DNA of 34,583 nt, from positions 1 through 34,583 of the forward strand of contig VAWY01000028.1 in NCBI GenBank assembly GCA_005888335.1, read 5' to 3'. Below are positions 7,926 to 16,558 of this stretch, one piece after another. The first letter of the stretch is position 1. Each line of letters opens with the position of its first letter. A model generated the notes under the pieces. That model was not told where the DNA came from. It saw only the letters and a program-made list of their open reading frames with translations, and ran no database searches. The stretch comes from Actinomycetota bacterium. Lineage in GTDB: Bacteria; Actinomycetota; Thermoleophilia; Solirubrobacterales; Solirubrobacteraceae. The translations under genes were made by a program, and so were the position numbers.

Positions 7926-8393
7926 TCAGCGGCCTGGCATCTGCAGCCGCGACATCACGCGCACGAGCTTCCAGAACAGCCAGCCGCTGAGGAGGATCGT
8001 CGGCACGGCGACCGCGACGAGGCGCAGGTTCGACGCGAGGGCGAGCGACGCCGACGCGTAGAAGATCGTCAGCGCGAGCAGCGCCTCGAAGCCGAGCACG
8101 GCCCAGTAGCGCACGCGCCACAGACCGAAGGCCGCGACGCCCAGGACGGCGCACAGGACCAGCACGCCGACGGTGCTCGCGCCGCGCACCTTCACACCGG
8201 CGAGGAAGAACGCGAGGTTGGCGACCGCCAGCACCGTCGCGACCACCGCGGCGATCGTCACCGGGACCGGGCGCTCGCCGGGCGCCAGCGGCTTGAGCGC
8301 GGCGCGCGCCGCCTCGTCGCGCTCGCGACCGCGCGCGTAGCCGGCGGCGGTGCGCTGCGCGGCCGCCTGGCGCCTACGCTCGCGCTGCCCCAA
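7926..8393 (-). CDS. Small four-helix membrane protein, unknown function
   Basis: A 155-residue protein with a charged, Arg/Ala-rich N-terminal ~40 residues (probably cytoplasmic) and four hydrophobic segments at about 45-66, 72-92, 97-117 and 125-145. The C-terminus is short and basic (VMSRLQMPGR). It starts at TTG 8393, overlapping the thiE 3' end by 20 bases, and ends 20 bases before the E3 gene, so it is likely co-transcribed between thiE and lpdA. I do not recognise the family. The hydrophobic pattern is clear, while the exact start is less certain because a TTG is required for the full-length reading. Confidence 0.68.
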   Translation of the reverse strand: MGQRERRRQAAAQRTAAGYARGRERDEAARAALKPLAPGERPVPVTIAAVVATVLAVANLAFFLAGVKVRGASTVGVLVLCAVLGVAAFGLWRVRYWAVLGFEALLALTIFYASASLALASNLRLVAVAVPTILLSGWLFWKLVRVMSRLQMPGR

Positions 8394-9021
8394 CGCCGCC
8401 CTCGCTCAGGCTCAGCATGGCTTTGAGCGTACGCGCCGCGCGCTCGGGATCGTCGGCTTCGGCGATGGCGCGCACCACCGAGACGCGCCGCGCGCCCGCG
8501 GCCAGCACCGGCGCCAGGTTGCCGGCGTGCAGCCCGCCGATCGCGAACCACGGGACGGTCGCCCGCGCGGCGGCGTGGCGGACCAGGTCGAGCCCCACCG
8601 CCGGGCGGCCCTCCTTCGTCGGCGTCGCGTGGACCGGGCCGACGCCGATCAGGTCGACGCCGGCCGCGGCGTCGACCTGCGCGGGCGTGTGGGTGGAGAG
8701 GCCGACGAGGCGCTCCCGGCCGACGGCCGCGCGCGCCTCGGCGACCGGCGCGTCGTCCTGGCCGACGTGCACGCCGTCTGCGTCCGCCGCCGCCGCGAGA
8801 TCCGGCCGGTCGTTGACGATGAACAGCGCGCCCGCGCGGGCACACAGCTCGCGCGCCGTCGCCGCGACGCGCAGCAGCTCGTCGTCACCGAGCGTCTTGT
8901 CGCGCAGCTGGAACAGGTCGACGCCGCCGGCCAGCGCGGCGCGCAGCACGCCGGGGACCGCGGTCGCGTCGGCGATGAAGTACAGCTGGGCGTCGGCAAG
9001 CCGGGCGCGGCGGTCATCCAC
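8374..9021 (-). CDS. thiE: Thiamin-phosphate synthase
   Basis: Couples the pyrimidine (HMP-PP) and thiazole (THZ-P) halves into thiamin monophosphate in the cytoplasm. The (beta/alpha)8 barrel shows the family motifs QLRDKTLGDDELL, NDRPDLAAAADADGVHVGQDD, GLSTHT, GVGPVHATPTKEGRP and AIGGLHAGN; length is ~215 residues. The start is ambiguous: GTG at 9021 places the conserved LYFIAD strand about 16 residues in, while GTG at 9042 would extend into the opposite-strand riboswitch. I prefer 9021. It is transcribed away from thiO-thiS-thiG, so the riboswitch at 9029-9129 (plus strand) cannot act on its mRNA. Downstream are a membrane protein and lpdA, an enzyme of a thiamin-diphosphate-dependent complex, so the grouping is metabolically coherent. 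Confidence 0.92.
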   Translation of the reverse strand: MDDRRARLADAQLYFIADATAVPGVLRAALAGGVDLFQLRDKTLGDDELLRVAATARELCARAGALFIVNDRPDLAAAADADGVHVGQDDAPVAEARAAVGRERLVGLSTHTPAQVDAAAGVDLIGVGPVHATPTKEGRPAVGLDLVRHAAARATVPWFAIGGLHAGNLAPVLAAGARRVSVVRAIAEADDPERAARTLKAMLSLSEGGVGAARA

Positions 9022-9028
9022 AGCGATA

Positions 9029-9106
9029 TCGTGACTCAGCACGGGAGCCCACGAGGGCTGAGAGGGCGGCACTGGGGCCGCCGACCGTCCGAACCTGCTC
9101 CGGGTC

Positions 9107-9129
<23 letters not shown>
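9029..9129 (+). promoter_or_regulatory. TPP riboswitch (THI element) upstream of and overlapping thiO
   Basis: The aptamer is recognisable by its conserved blocks and helices. P1 TCGTG/CACGA (9029-9033 with 9125-9129). P2 ACGG/CCGT (9041-9044 with 9085-9088). P3 GCCC/GGGC (9047-9050 with 9055-9058), followed by the invariant CTGAGAGG. An optional P3a GGCGGC/GCCGCC (9065-9070 with 9077-9082). Then CCGAACCTG, and P4/P5 CCGG/CCGG (9100-9103 with 9110-9113) before CGAAGGGA. Two positions differ from the usual consensus as I know it: CTGCTCCGG where CTGATC is typical, and GGGTCATGCC where TAATGCC is typical. No separate expression platform exists, because the thiO start codon (9107-9109) is in loop L5. 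Binding of TPP would thus directly hide the start. Confidence 0.92.
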
Positions 9130-11584
<2,455 letters not shown>

Positions 11585-11586
11585 GG

Positions 11587-11676
11587 GCATCCGGCCCTTC
11601 GCGCGAAGCGGCCCGGCCGCTCGGCTGCGCGGTGCGGTGATGTCGCTTCGCGCAGCTCGATCGCCATCCTGGCGAT
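11587..11676. terminator. Hairpin-rich convergent intergenic region (probable bidirectional terminator)
   Basis: Between the thi operon (plus) and the cupredoxin gene (minus). It contains GGGC-ATCCG-GCCC just after the SnoaL stop, a CTTCG/CGAAG stem flanked by GGCC, a CGC-TTC-GCG mini-hairpin (11644-11652) and a perfect 7-bp stem ATCGCCA-TCC-TGGCGAT (11660-11676) that abuts the cupredoxin stop codon. No T-run follows any stem, so classical intrinsic termination is uncertain. The last stem shares the loop core CAGGATG (minus strand) with the hairpin at 18216-18232. Confidence 0.5.
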
Positions 11677-12060
11677 TCAACCGGTGACGGTCAGCTCGCC
11701 GTCCATCCCCGGGTGCAGGGTGCACGTGTACTCGATCTTGCCGGGCTTGGTGGGCGTGTACGAGTACGTGCCGCCCTGGCCGAAGTTGTCCGACGAGAAG
11801 CTCGCGCCCTCGCGCGCGCTGACGTTGTGATCGACGCTGTCGTCGTTCGTCCAGGTGACCTTCTGGCCGACCTTGACCGTCTGCTCCTTCGGGTCGAACG
11901 CGATGTTCTTCATCGAGATCGTGATGCCCTTGGCCGAGCCGCCGCTGGACGGGGCGGCGGGCTTGTCCGGCTGCGAGGACGGCGACTTCTTGTCGCCGCC
12001 GCCACACCCGGCGGCGACCACGGCGAGCGAGGCGAGGAGGAGGGAGGCGATGCGCGTCAT
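11677..12060 (-). CDS. Lipoprotein cupredoxin (plastocyanin/pseudoazurin-like blue copper protein)
   Basis: A 127-residue exported electron-transfer protein. The N-terminal signal peptide ends in the lipobox VAAGC (Cys19), so it is probably anchored to the outer face of the membrane. A Ser/Pro/Lys-rich linker (20-44) leads to one cupredoxin domain (45-127). All four type-1 copper ligands are visible: His78 (VDHNV), Cys113, His116 and Met119 (YTCTLHPGM). The start is ATG 12060, one base after the stop of the EEP-family gene, so the two form an operon. A partner oxidase or reductase is not adjacent, but a NirK-type copper protein is encoded at 16548-17834 and could accept its electrons (inference). 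Confidence 0.92.
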   Translation of the reverse strand: MTRIASLLLASLAVVAAGCGGGDKKSPSSQPDKPAAPSSGGSAKGITISMKNIAFDPKEQTVKVGQKVTWTNDDSVDHNVSAREGASFSSDNFGQGGTYSYTPTKPGKIEYTCTLHPGMDGELTVTG

Positions 12061-12061
12061 G

Positions 12062-12742
12062 TCAGGCAGGATGACGACTCGCGCCGTCCGAGCCCTCCAG
12101 CTCGAGGAGGACTGGTGCGTGGTCGGACAGCTCGCCGCGCTGCAGGACCAGCGGCGGCGCCGTCGCGCGCGCCCCGCGGACGAGCAGGTGATCGACGTGG
12201 TGGCCGCCCGCGTGCTCGAAGCCGTCCGCGCACGGGCGCGGCTGGTTGAGGTCGCCGCCCAGCACGACCGGCGCCGCGCCGCCGCTCCAGCGCAGCACGG
12301 TCGACGCGGCCAGCCGCAGGTCGGCGCGGGCGCGCGGGTCCGAGTGCGCGGTCGCGTGCAGGTTGGCCACCCACCACCCCGACGGCTCGAGGCGCACCGC
12401 CTGGACGAAGCGCCGCTCGGGCCGGAGCCGCAGCCGACGGTGGCCGCGGGCGGCGATCCGCTGGCCGCGCACGAGGATCGCGTTGGCGCCCCCGCCGCTC
12501 GAGCGCATGAGGTCGGGCCAGCGCTCGGCCAGCCACCGGCGCACCGAGAGCAGCGCGTTGCGCGAGGTCAGCACGACGTCGTGCTCGGCGGCCAGCCGCG
12601 CCGGCCACCACGGGGGCACCTCCTGGAGCAGCGCGACGTCCCAGTCCCAGCCCGCGAGCGCGGCGGCGAACTCGCGCTCGAGCGACCGGCCGGCCGGAGG
12701 CTCGGCGCGCCCGTGGAAGAGGTTCCACGTCAGGACGCGCAC
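12062..12742 (-). CDS. Endonuclease/exonuclease/phosphatase (EEP) family protein
   Basis: A 226-residue metal-dependent phosphodiesterase-fold protein. The EEP signature residues are present in order: TWNLFHG near the N-terminus (Asn), LLQEV (metal-binding Glu), NLHAT (His/Asn), GGDLNQ (Asp, Asn) and SDHAPVLLE (catalytic Asp-His) near the C-terminus. No signal peptide or membrane helix is seen. The start is GTG 12742, 20 bases from the divergent argF start. It precedes the cupredoxin lipoprotein gene with a one-base gap. The substrate may be DNA, phospholipid or a nucleotide; the sequence does not say. Confidence 0.85.
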   Translation of the reverse strand: MRVLTWNLFHGRAEPPAGRSLEREFAAALAGWDWDVALLQEVPPWWPARLAAEHDVVLTSRNALLSVRRWLAERWPDLMRSSGGGANAILVRGQRIAARGHRRLRLRPERRFVQAVRLEPSGWWVANLHATAHSDPRARADLRLAASTVLRWSGGAAPVVLGGDLNQPRPCADGFEHAGGHHVDHLLVRGARATAPPLVLQRGELSDHAPVLLELEGSDGASRHPA

Positions 12743-12762
12743 GAGGTCTTAGGGTTCCCGCC

Positions 12763-13641
12763 CTGGTCCGCCACCTACTCACCGGGGCCGAGCTCTCGCC
12801 CGCCGACCTTCGCCGCGTGCTCGACCGCGCGGATGCGCTCAAGCGCGAGCCGCACGCGTCGCGCGCGCTCGAGGGCCGCACGGTCGCCCTGCTCTTCGAG
12901 AAGCCGTCCACGCGCACGCGCGTGTCGTTCCAGGCCGGCATCCACGAGCTCGGCGGCTTCCCGATGGTGCTCGGCCAGGGCGAGCTGCAGCTCGCCCGCG
13001 GCGAGTCGATCCGCGACACCGCGCTCGTCCTGTCGCGGCACGTCGCGGCGATCGGCGTGCGCACCGGGCCCGACGCGCTGCTCGAGGAGCTCGCCGCGCA
13101 CGCCACGGTGCCTGTCTTCAACATGCTCACCGCCGGCCACCACCCGTGCCAGGCCCTCGCCGACCTCATGACGATGCGCGAGGCGTTCGGTTCGCTCGCG
13201 GGACGCCGGCTGGCGTACGTCGGCGACGGCAACAACGTCGCGCGTTCGCTGGCCATCGTCGGCGCGCTCGCCGGCGTGCACGTCACGGTCGCCGCGCCGC
13301 CGGGCTACCAGCTCGAGCCGGTGGCGCAGGCGCGGCTGGTGAGCGACGCCGCCGACGCCGTCGCGGGCGCCGACGTCGTCTACACCGACGTCTGGGTCTC
13401 GATGGGCGACGAGGCGACGGCCGCCGAGCGGCGGGCGGCCCTGGCGCCGTATCGGATCGACGACGCGCTGCTGGACCGCGCCGCGCCGGGGGCGATCGCG
13501 CTGCACTGCCTGCCGGCGCACCCGGGCGAGGAGATCACCGAGGAGGTGCTCTACGGCCCGCGCCAGCGCATCTGGGACCAGGCGGAGAACCGCCGTCACG
13601 CCCAGAAGGCGCTGCTCGAGTGGCTCGTGGGCGCCCTCTAG
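12763..13641 (+). CDS. argF: Ornithine carbamoyltransferase (probable CTG start)
   Basis: Makes citrulline from ornithine and carbamoyl phosphate in arginine synthesis. About 292 residues if begun at CTG 12763, which gives (L)VRHLLTGAELSPADL, the expected first helix. The first canonical start, GTG 12817, would remove that helix. Carbamoyl-phosphate motif STRTR (49-53), HPCQ (127-130), the ornithine-loop motif SMG (213-215) and catalytic HCLPAHPG (248-255) distinguish it from aspartate carbamoyltransferase. An AGGG stretch lies 8 bases before the CTG. No other arginine gene is nearby. Divergent from the EEP gene with only 20 bases between starts, so promoter elements must lie in coding sequence. 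Confidence 0.93.
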   Translation: MVRHLLTGAELSPADLRRVLDRADALKREPHASRALEGRTVALLFEKPSTRTRVSFQAGIHELGGFPMVLGQGELQLARGESIRDTALVLSRHVAAIGVRTGPDALLEELAAHATVPVFNMLTAGHHPCQALADLMTMREAFGSLAGRRLAYVGDGNNVARSLAIVGALAGVHVTVAAPPGYQLEPVAQARLVSDAADAVAGADVVYTDVWVSMGDEATAAERRAALAPYRIDDALLDRAAPGAIALHCLPAHPGEEITEEVLYGPRQRIWDQAENRRHAQKALLEWLVGAL

Positions 13642-13698
13642 CGTTCGAAGAGCGCGACGAAACGATTGCTAGGGTCCGGCGACAAGGGTCCTGACTCG

Positions 13699-14232
13699 AT
13701 GACGCAGCCGAAGTCCAGCTCGGCTCGATCGCGCAAGGCGGCGCGGCCGAGCAAGTCGGCCCAGACCGACGAGAACGTCTCGCGTGGCCTGCGCGAGCTG
13801 CTCACGCGCGCGGTCATGCTGCCGACCGAGCTGCTGCGCGAGGCGATGGACGACGCCGTCCGCCGCGGGCGCATGACGCGCGCCGACGCCGAGGAGCTCA
13901 TCCAGTCGCTGATCGCGATCGGCCGGCGCCAGACCGAGGACGTCCTGGCCGACGTCGAGCAGCTGCTCGGCCGGTCGCGCGGCGACGCCGCCGACCGCCG
14001 GCGCGCGACCCCCGCCGCCGACCGCGTCCTGCGCGAGGTCGACCGCGCCCGCCGCGTCGCCGGCCTCGGTGGCGGCTTCCCGATCTCCGGCTACGACGAG
14101 CTGGCGGCGGCGCAGATCATCTCGCGGCTCGACGGCCTCACGCCCGCCGAGCTGCGCAAGGTTCGCGACTACGAGCGCAAGCACGGCAACCGCAAGACCG
14201 TGCTGAGCGCGATCGAGCGCAAGCTAGGTTGA
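13699..14232 (+). CDS. Conserved hypothetical helical protein (phasin-like N-half, C-terminal helical motif)
   Basis: A 177-residue, charged, mostly helical protein. The ATG at 13699 has AAGGG ten bases upstream. Residues 1-28 are basic and Ser-rich. Residues ~30-95 form amphipathic helices (GLRELLTRAVMLPTELLREA, RGRMTRADAEELIQSLI, TEDVLADVEQLLGR) resembling phasin-like PHA-regulator proteins. The last ~45 residues (YDELAAAQIISRLDGL, then ELRKVRDYERKHGNRKTVL and IERKLG) look like a compact helix-hairpin module also found at the ends of other actinobacterial proteins, possibly nucleic-acid binding. The resemblance is from memory of patterns, so the function is open. It ends 4 bases before the RNA methyltransferase gene, suggesting co-transcription. 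Confidence 0.75.
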   Translation: MTQPKSSSARSRKAARPSKSAQTDENVSRGLRELLTRAVMLPTELLREAMDDAVRRGRMTRADAEELIQSLIAIGRRQTEDVLADVEQLLGRSRGDAADRRRATPAADRVLREVDRARRVAGLGGGFPISGYDELAAAQIISRLDGLTPAELRKVRDYERKHGNRKTVLSAIERKLG

Positions 14233-14236
14233 GGGC

Positions 14237-15592
14237 GTGGAGACCGCGGTCGCCCGCAAGCCGCAGCGCGGCGACGAGCTCGATCTGCGCGTCGAGAGCC
14301 TCGCGTTCGGCGGCAACGGCGTGGCGAGGCTGGACGGCTACGTCGTCTTCGTCGCCGGCGCCGTGCCCGGCGACCGCGTTCGCGCGCTGATCACCAAGCG
14401 CAAGCGCGACTACGCCGAGGCCCGCGCGGTGGAGGTGCTCGAGCCGTCGCCCGACCGGATCGCGCCGCGCGCCGGGCACCCCGGCGCGCCGTGGCAGGTC
14501 CTGCCCTACGAGCGCCAGCTCGAGGTCAAGCGGGCGCAGGTCGCCGAGGCGCTGCGCCGCCTCGGGCGCCTCGGCGACGTCGACGTGCAGCCGATCGTGC
14601 CGGCCGTGCAGGAGTGGCGCTACCGCAACAAGGCGGAGTTCTCGTTCGGGGCGGGCCCCGAGGGCCGGCTCGAGCTCGGCTTCCACCCGCCGGGCCGCTG
14701 GTACGAGGTCGCGCCGATGGCCGAGTGCCTGCTCGTCTCCGAGCGCGCCGACGCGGCGCGGCGCACGGTCCTCGACTGGGCCCGCGCGCAGGGCCTGAGC
14801 GCGTTCGACCGGCGCACCCACGAGGGCCTGCTGCGCAACCTCGTCGTCCGTGAGGGCCGCCGCACCGGGCAGCTGCACCTGCGCCTGGTCATCGGCGACG
14901 GCGACATCGACACCGGGTCGCTGGCAGCCGGTGTCGACGCCGATGGCCTGTTCGTCACCCGCACCGACGCGCTCGCCGAGACCACCGCGGGCGGCGAGAC
15001 GGAGCTGGTCGCAGGCGCGGTCGACCTCGAGGAGGAGCTCGCCGGCCTGCGCTTCCGCATCTCGCCCGAGGCGTTCTTCCAGACCAACACCGAGATGGCC
15101 GAGCGTCTCTACGGCACGGCCGGCGACGCCGCGCGCCTGACGGGCTTCGAGCGCGTCTACGACCTGTTCTGCGGGATCGGCACGATCGCGCTGACGCTGG
15201 CGCCGCGCGCCGGCGAGGTCTGGGGGCTGGAGGTCGCCGAGGCCGCGATCGCCGACGCGATCCGCAACGCGCGCGAGAACGAGATCGCCAACGCCCGCTT
15301 CTTCGCCGGCGACGTGCGCCTCGCGCTGCGCGAGCTCGTCGAGCTCGCCGGGCGGCCGGACGTCGTGGTCGTCGACCCGCCGCGCGCCGGGCTCAGCGCC
15401 AAGGTCGTGCGACGGATCGTCGAGGCGGCGCCGAAGCGGATCGTCTACGTCTCCTGCAACCCGACGACGCTCGCGCCCAACGCGGCGCAGCTCGTCGAGG
15501 CCGGCTACGCGCTCGGCCCGGTCCGCCCGGTCGACATGTTCCCCCAGACGCCGCACATCGAGTGCGTCGCGGTCTTCGACCGTAAGCCATGA
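14237..15592 (+). CDS. TRAM-domain class I SAM-dependent RNA methyltransferase (RlmD/TrmA-type uracil-C5)
   Basis: A 451-residue RNA uridine C5-methyltransferase. An N-terminal TRAM domain (about 12-75) binds RNA. A central domain includes EWRYRNKAEFSF. The C-terminal Rossmann domain has DLFCGIGTIALTLA (SAM), VVVDPPRAGL and YVSCNPTTLAPN, whose Cys is the nucleophile, plus the terminal FPQTPHIECVAVF. Iron-sulfur members carry three clustered Cys before YExQL; here that stretch reads HPGAPWQVLPYERQL without Cys, so the cluster is probably absent although one Cys remains in MAECLLVS. The start is GTG 14237. The TGA overlaps the next gene's ATG (ATGA). Whether 23S rRNA or tRNA is modified is unknown. 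Confidence 0.9.
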   Translation: METAVARKPQRGDELDLRVESLAFGGNGVARLDGYVVFVAGAVPGDRVRALITKRKRDYAEARAVEVLEPSPDRIAPRAGHPGAPWQVLPYERQLEVKRAQVAEALRRLGRLGDVDVQPIVPAVQEWRYRNKAEFSFGAGPEGRLELGFHPPGRWYEVAPMAECLLVSERADAARRTVLDWARAQGLSAFDRRTHEGLLRNLVVREGRRTGQLHLRLVIGDGDIDTGSLAAGVDADGLFVTRTDALAETTAGGETELVAGAVDLEEELAGLRFRISPEAFFQTNTEMAERLYGTAGDAARLTGFERVYDLFCGIGTIALTLAPRAGEVWGLEVAEAAIADAIRNARENEIANARFFAGDVRLALRELVELAGRPDVVVVDPPRAGLSAKVVRRIVEAAPKRIVYVSCNPTTLAPNAAQLVEAGYALGPVRPVDMFPQTPHIECVAVFDRKP

Positions 15593-16533
15593 GGGCTGTC
15601 ACGATCCGCGAGGGCGGCGAGCTCGCCGTCGCCGAGCACCCGGACCCCGAGCCGGGCGCGGGCGAGGTGCTCGTCCGGGTCCGGGCGGCGGGGATCAACG
15701 GCGCCGACATCCTCCAGCGCCGCGGCGCCTACCCCCCGCCGCCGGGGTCGCCGCCCGACATCCCGGGGCTCGAGCTCGCCGGTGAGGTCGCCGCGCTCGG
15801 CCCGGGCGCCCGGCGCTTCCAGCCGGGCGACCGCGTGATGGGCATCGTCGGCGGCGGCGGGCAGGCCGAGCTCGCCGTCGTGCACGAGCGCCAGCTGATG
15901 CCGGTGCCCGAGGCGCTGGACTGGCCGGCCGCCGGGGCGTTGCCCGAGGTCTTCACCACCGCCCACGACGCGCTCTTCACCCAGTCGGGCCTGCGGCCGG
16001 GCGAGCGCCTGCTCGTCCACGGCGCGGCGGGCGGCGTCGGCACCGCGGCCGTCCAGCTCGGCGTCGCGGCCGGCGCCCGCGTCACCGCCACGGTGCGCAA
16101 CGAGGCGCTGCGCGGCGAGGTCGCCGCGCTCGGCGCCGGCGAGGTCCTCGCCCCCGACGGGTTTGCCGAGCACGGCCCCTTCGACGTGATCCTCGAGCTC
16201 GTCGGCGCGCCGAACATGCCCGCCAACCTGCAGGCGCTCGGCACCGGCGGGCGCATCGCCGTCATCGGCGTCGGCGCGGGGTTCCAGGCCGAGGTCAACC
16301 TCCTCGCGCTGATGGGCAAGCGCGCCACGCTGCGCGCGTCGACGCTGCGCGCCCGCCCGCTGGAGGAGAAGGCGGCCACCGCGCGCGCCATGGAGCGCGA
16401 GGTCCTCCCGCTCTTCGACGCCGGCCGCCTGCGCGTGCCGATCGCCGAGAGCTTCCCGCTCGCGGCGGTCGAGGCGGCCTACGACCGCTTCACCGCGGGC
16501 GGGAAGCTCGGGAAGATCGTCCTGACACCGTAG
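15589..16533 (+). CDS. Zinc-independent MDR oxidoreductase, NADPH:quinone-reductase-like
   Basis: A 314-residue medium-chain reductase. The GroES-like N-terminal domain (1-~120) has AAGINGADILQRRGAYPPPPG and IPGLELAGEVAALG. The NAD(P)-binding domain includes VHGAAGGVGTAAVQLGVAAGA, typical of quinone oxidoreductases and PIG3-like proteins, and it ends YDRFTAGGKLGKIVLTP. The catalytic-zinc ligands of alcohol dehydrogenases are absent. The ATG overlaps the stop of the RNA methyltransferase gene by four bases, so it is the last gene of that operon. It converges on the NirK-type gene with a perfect palindrome between them. Substrate not determined by sequence. Confidence 0.9.
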   Translation: MRAVTIREGGELAVAEHPDPEPGAGEVLVRVRAAGINGADILQRRGAYPPPPGSPPDIPGLELAGEVAALGPGARRFQPGDRVMGIVGGGGQAELAVVHERQLMPVPEALDWPAAGALPEVFTTAHDALFTQSGLRPGERLLVHGAAGGVGTAAVQLGVAAGARVTATVRNEALRGEVAALGAGEVLAPDGFAEHGPFDVILELVGAPNMPANLQALGTGGRIAVIGVGAGFQAEVNLLALMGKRATLRASTLRARPLEEKAATARAMEREVLPLFDAGRLRVPIAESFPLAAVEAAYDRFTAGGKLGKIVLTP

Positions 16534-16540
16534 GCGCTAG

Positions 16541-16558
16541 TGGCCCACTAGTGGGCCA
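16541..16558. repeat. Perfect 18-bp palindrome between convergent genes
   Basis: The sequence TGGCCCACT followed by its exact complement AGTGGGCCA spans the stop codon of the NirK-type gene (16548-16550) and lies 7 bases after the MDR stop. It has no loop, so as RNA it would need to open its centre; as DNA it is an ideal dyad for a homodimeric protein. It may serve as a bidirectional terminator. No T-run is present. Confidence 0.6.

Noticed and set aside
8374..9021. thiE as a target of the TPP riboswitch
   Set aside because: The aptamer is on the plus strand and thiE is transcribed from the minus strand, so the RNA element is not in its message.
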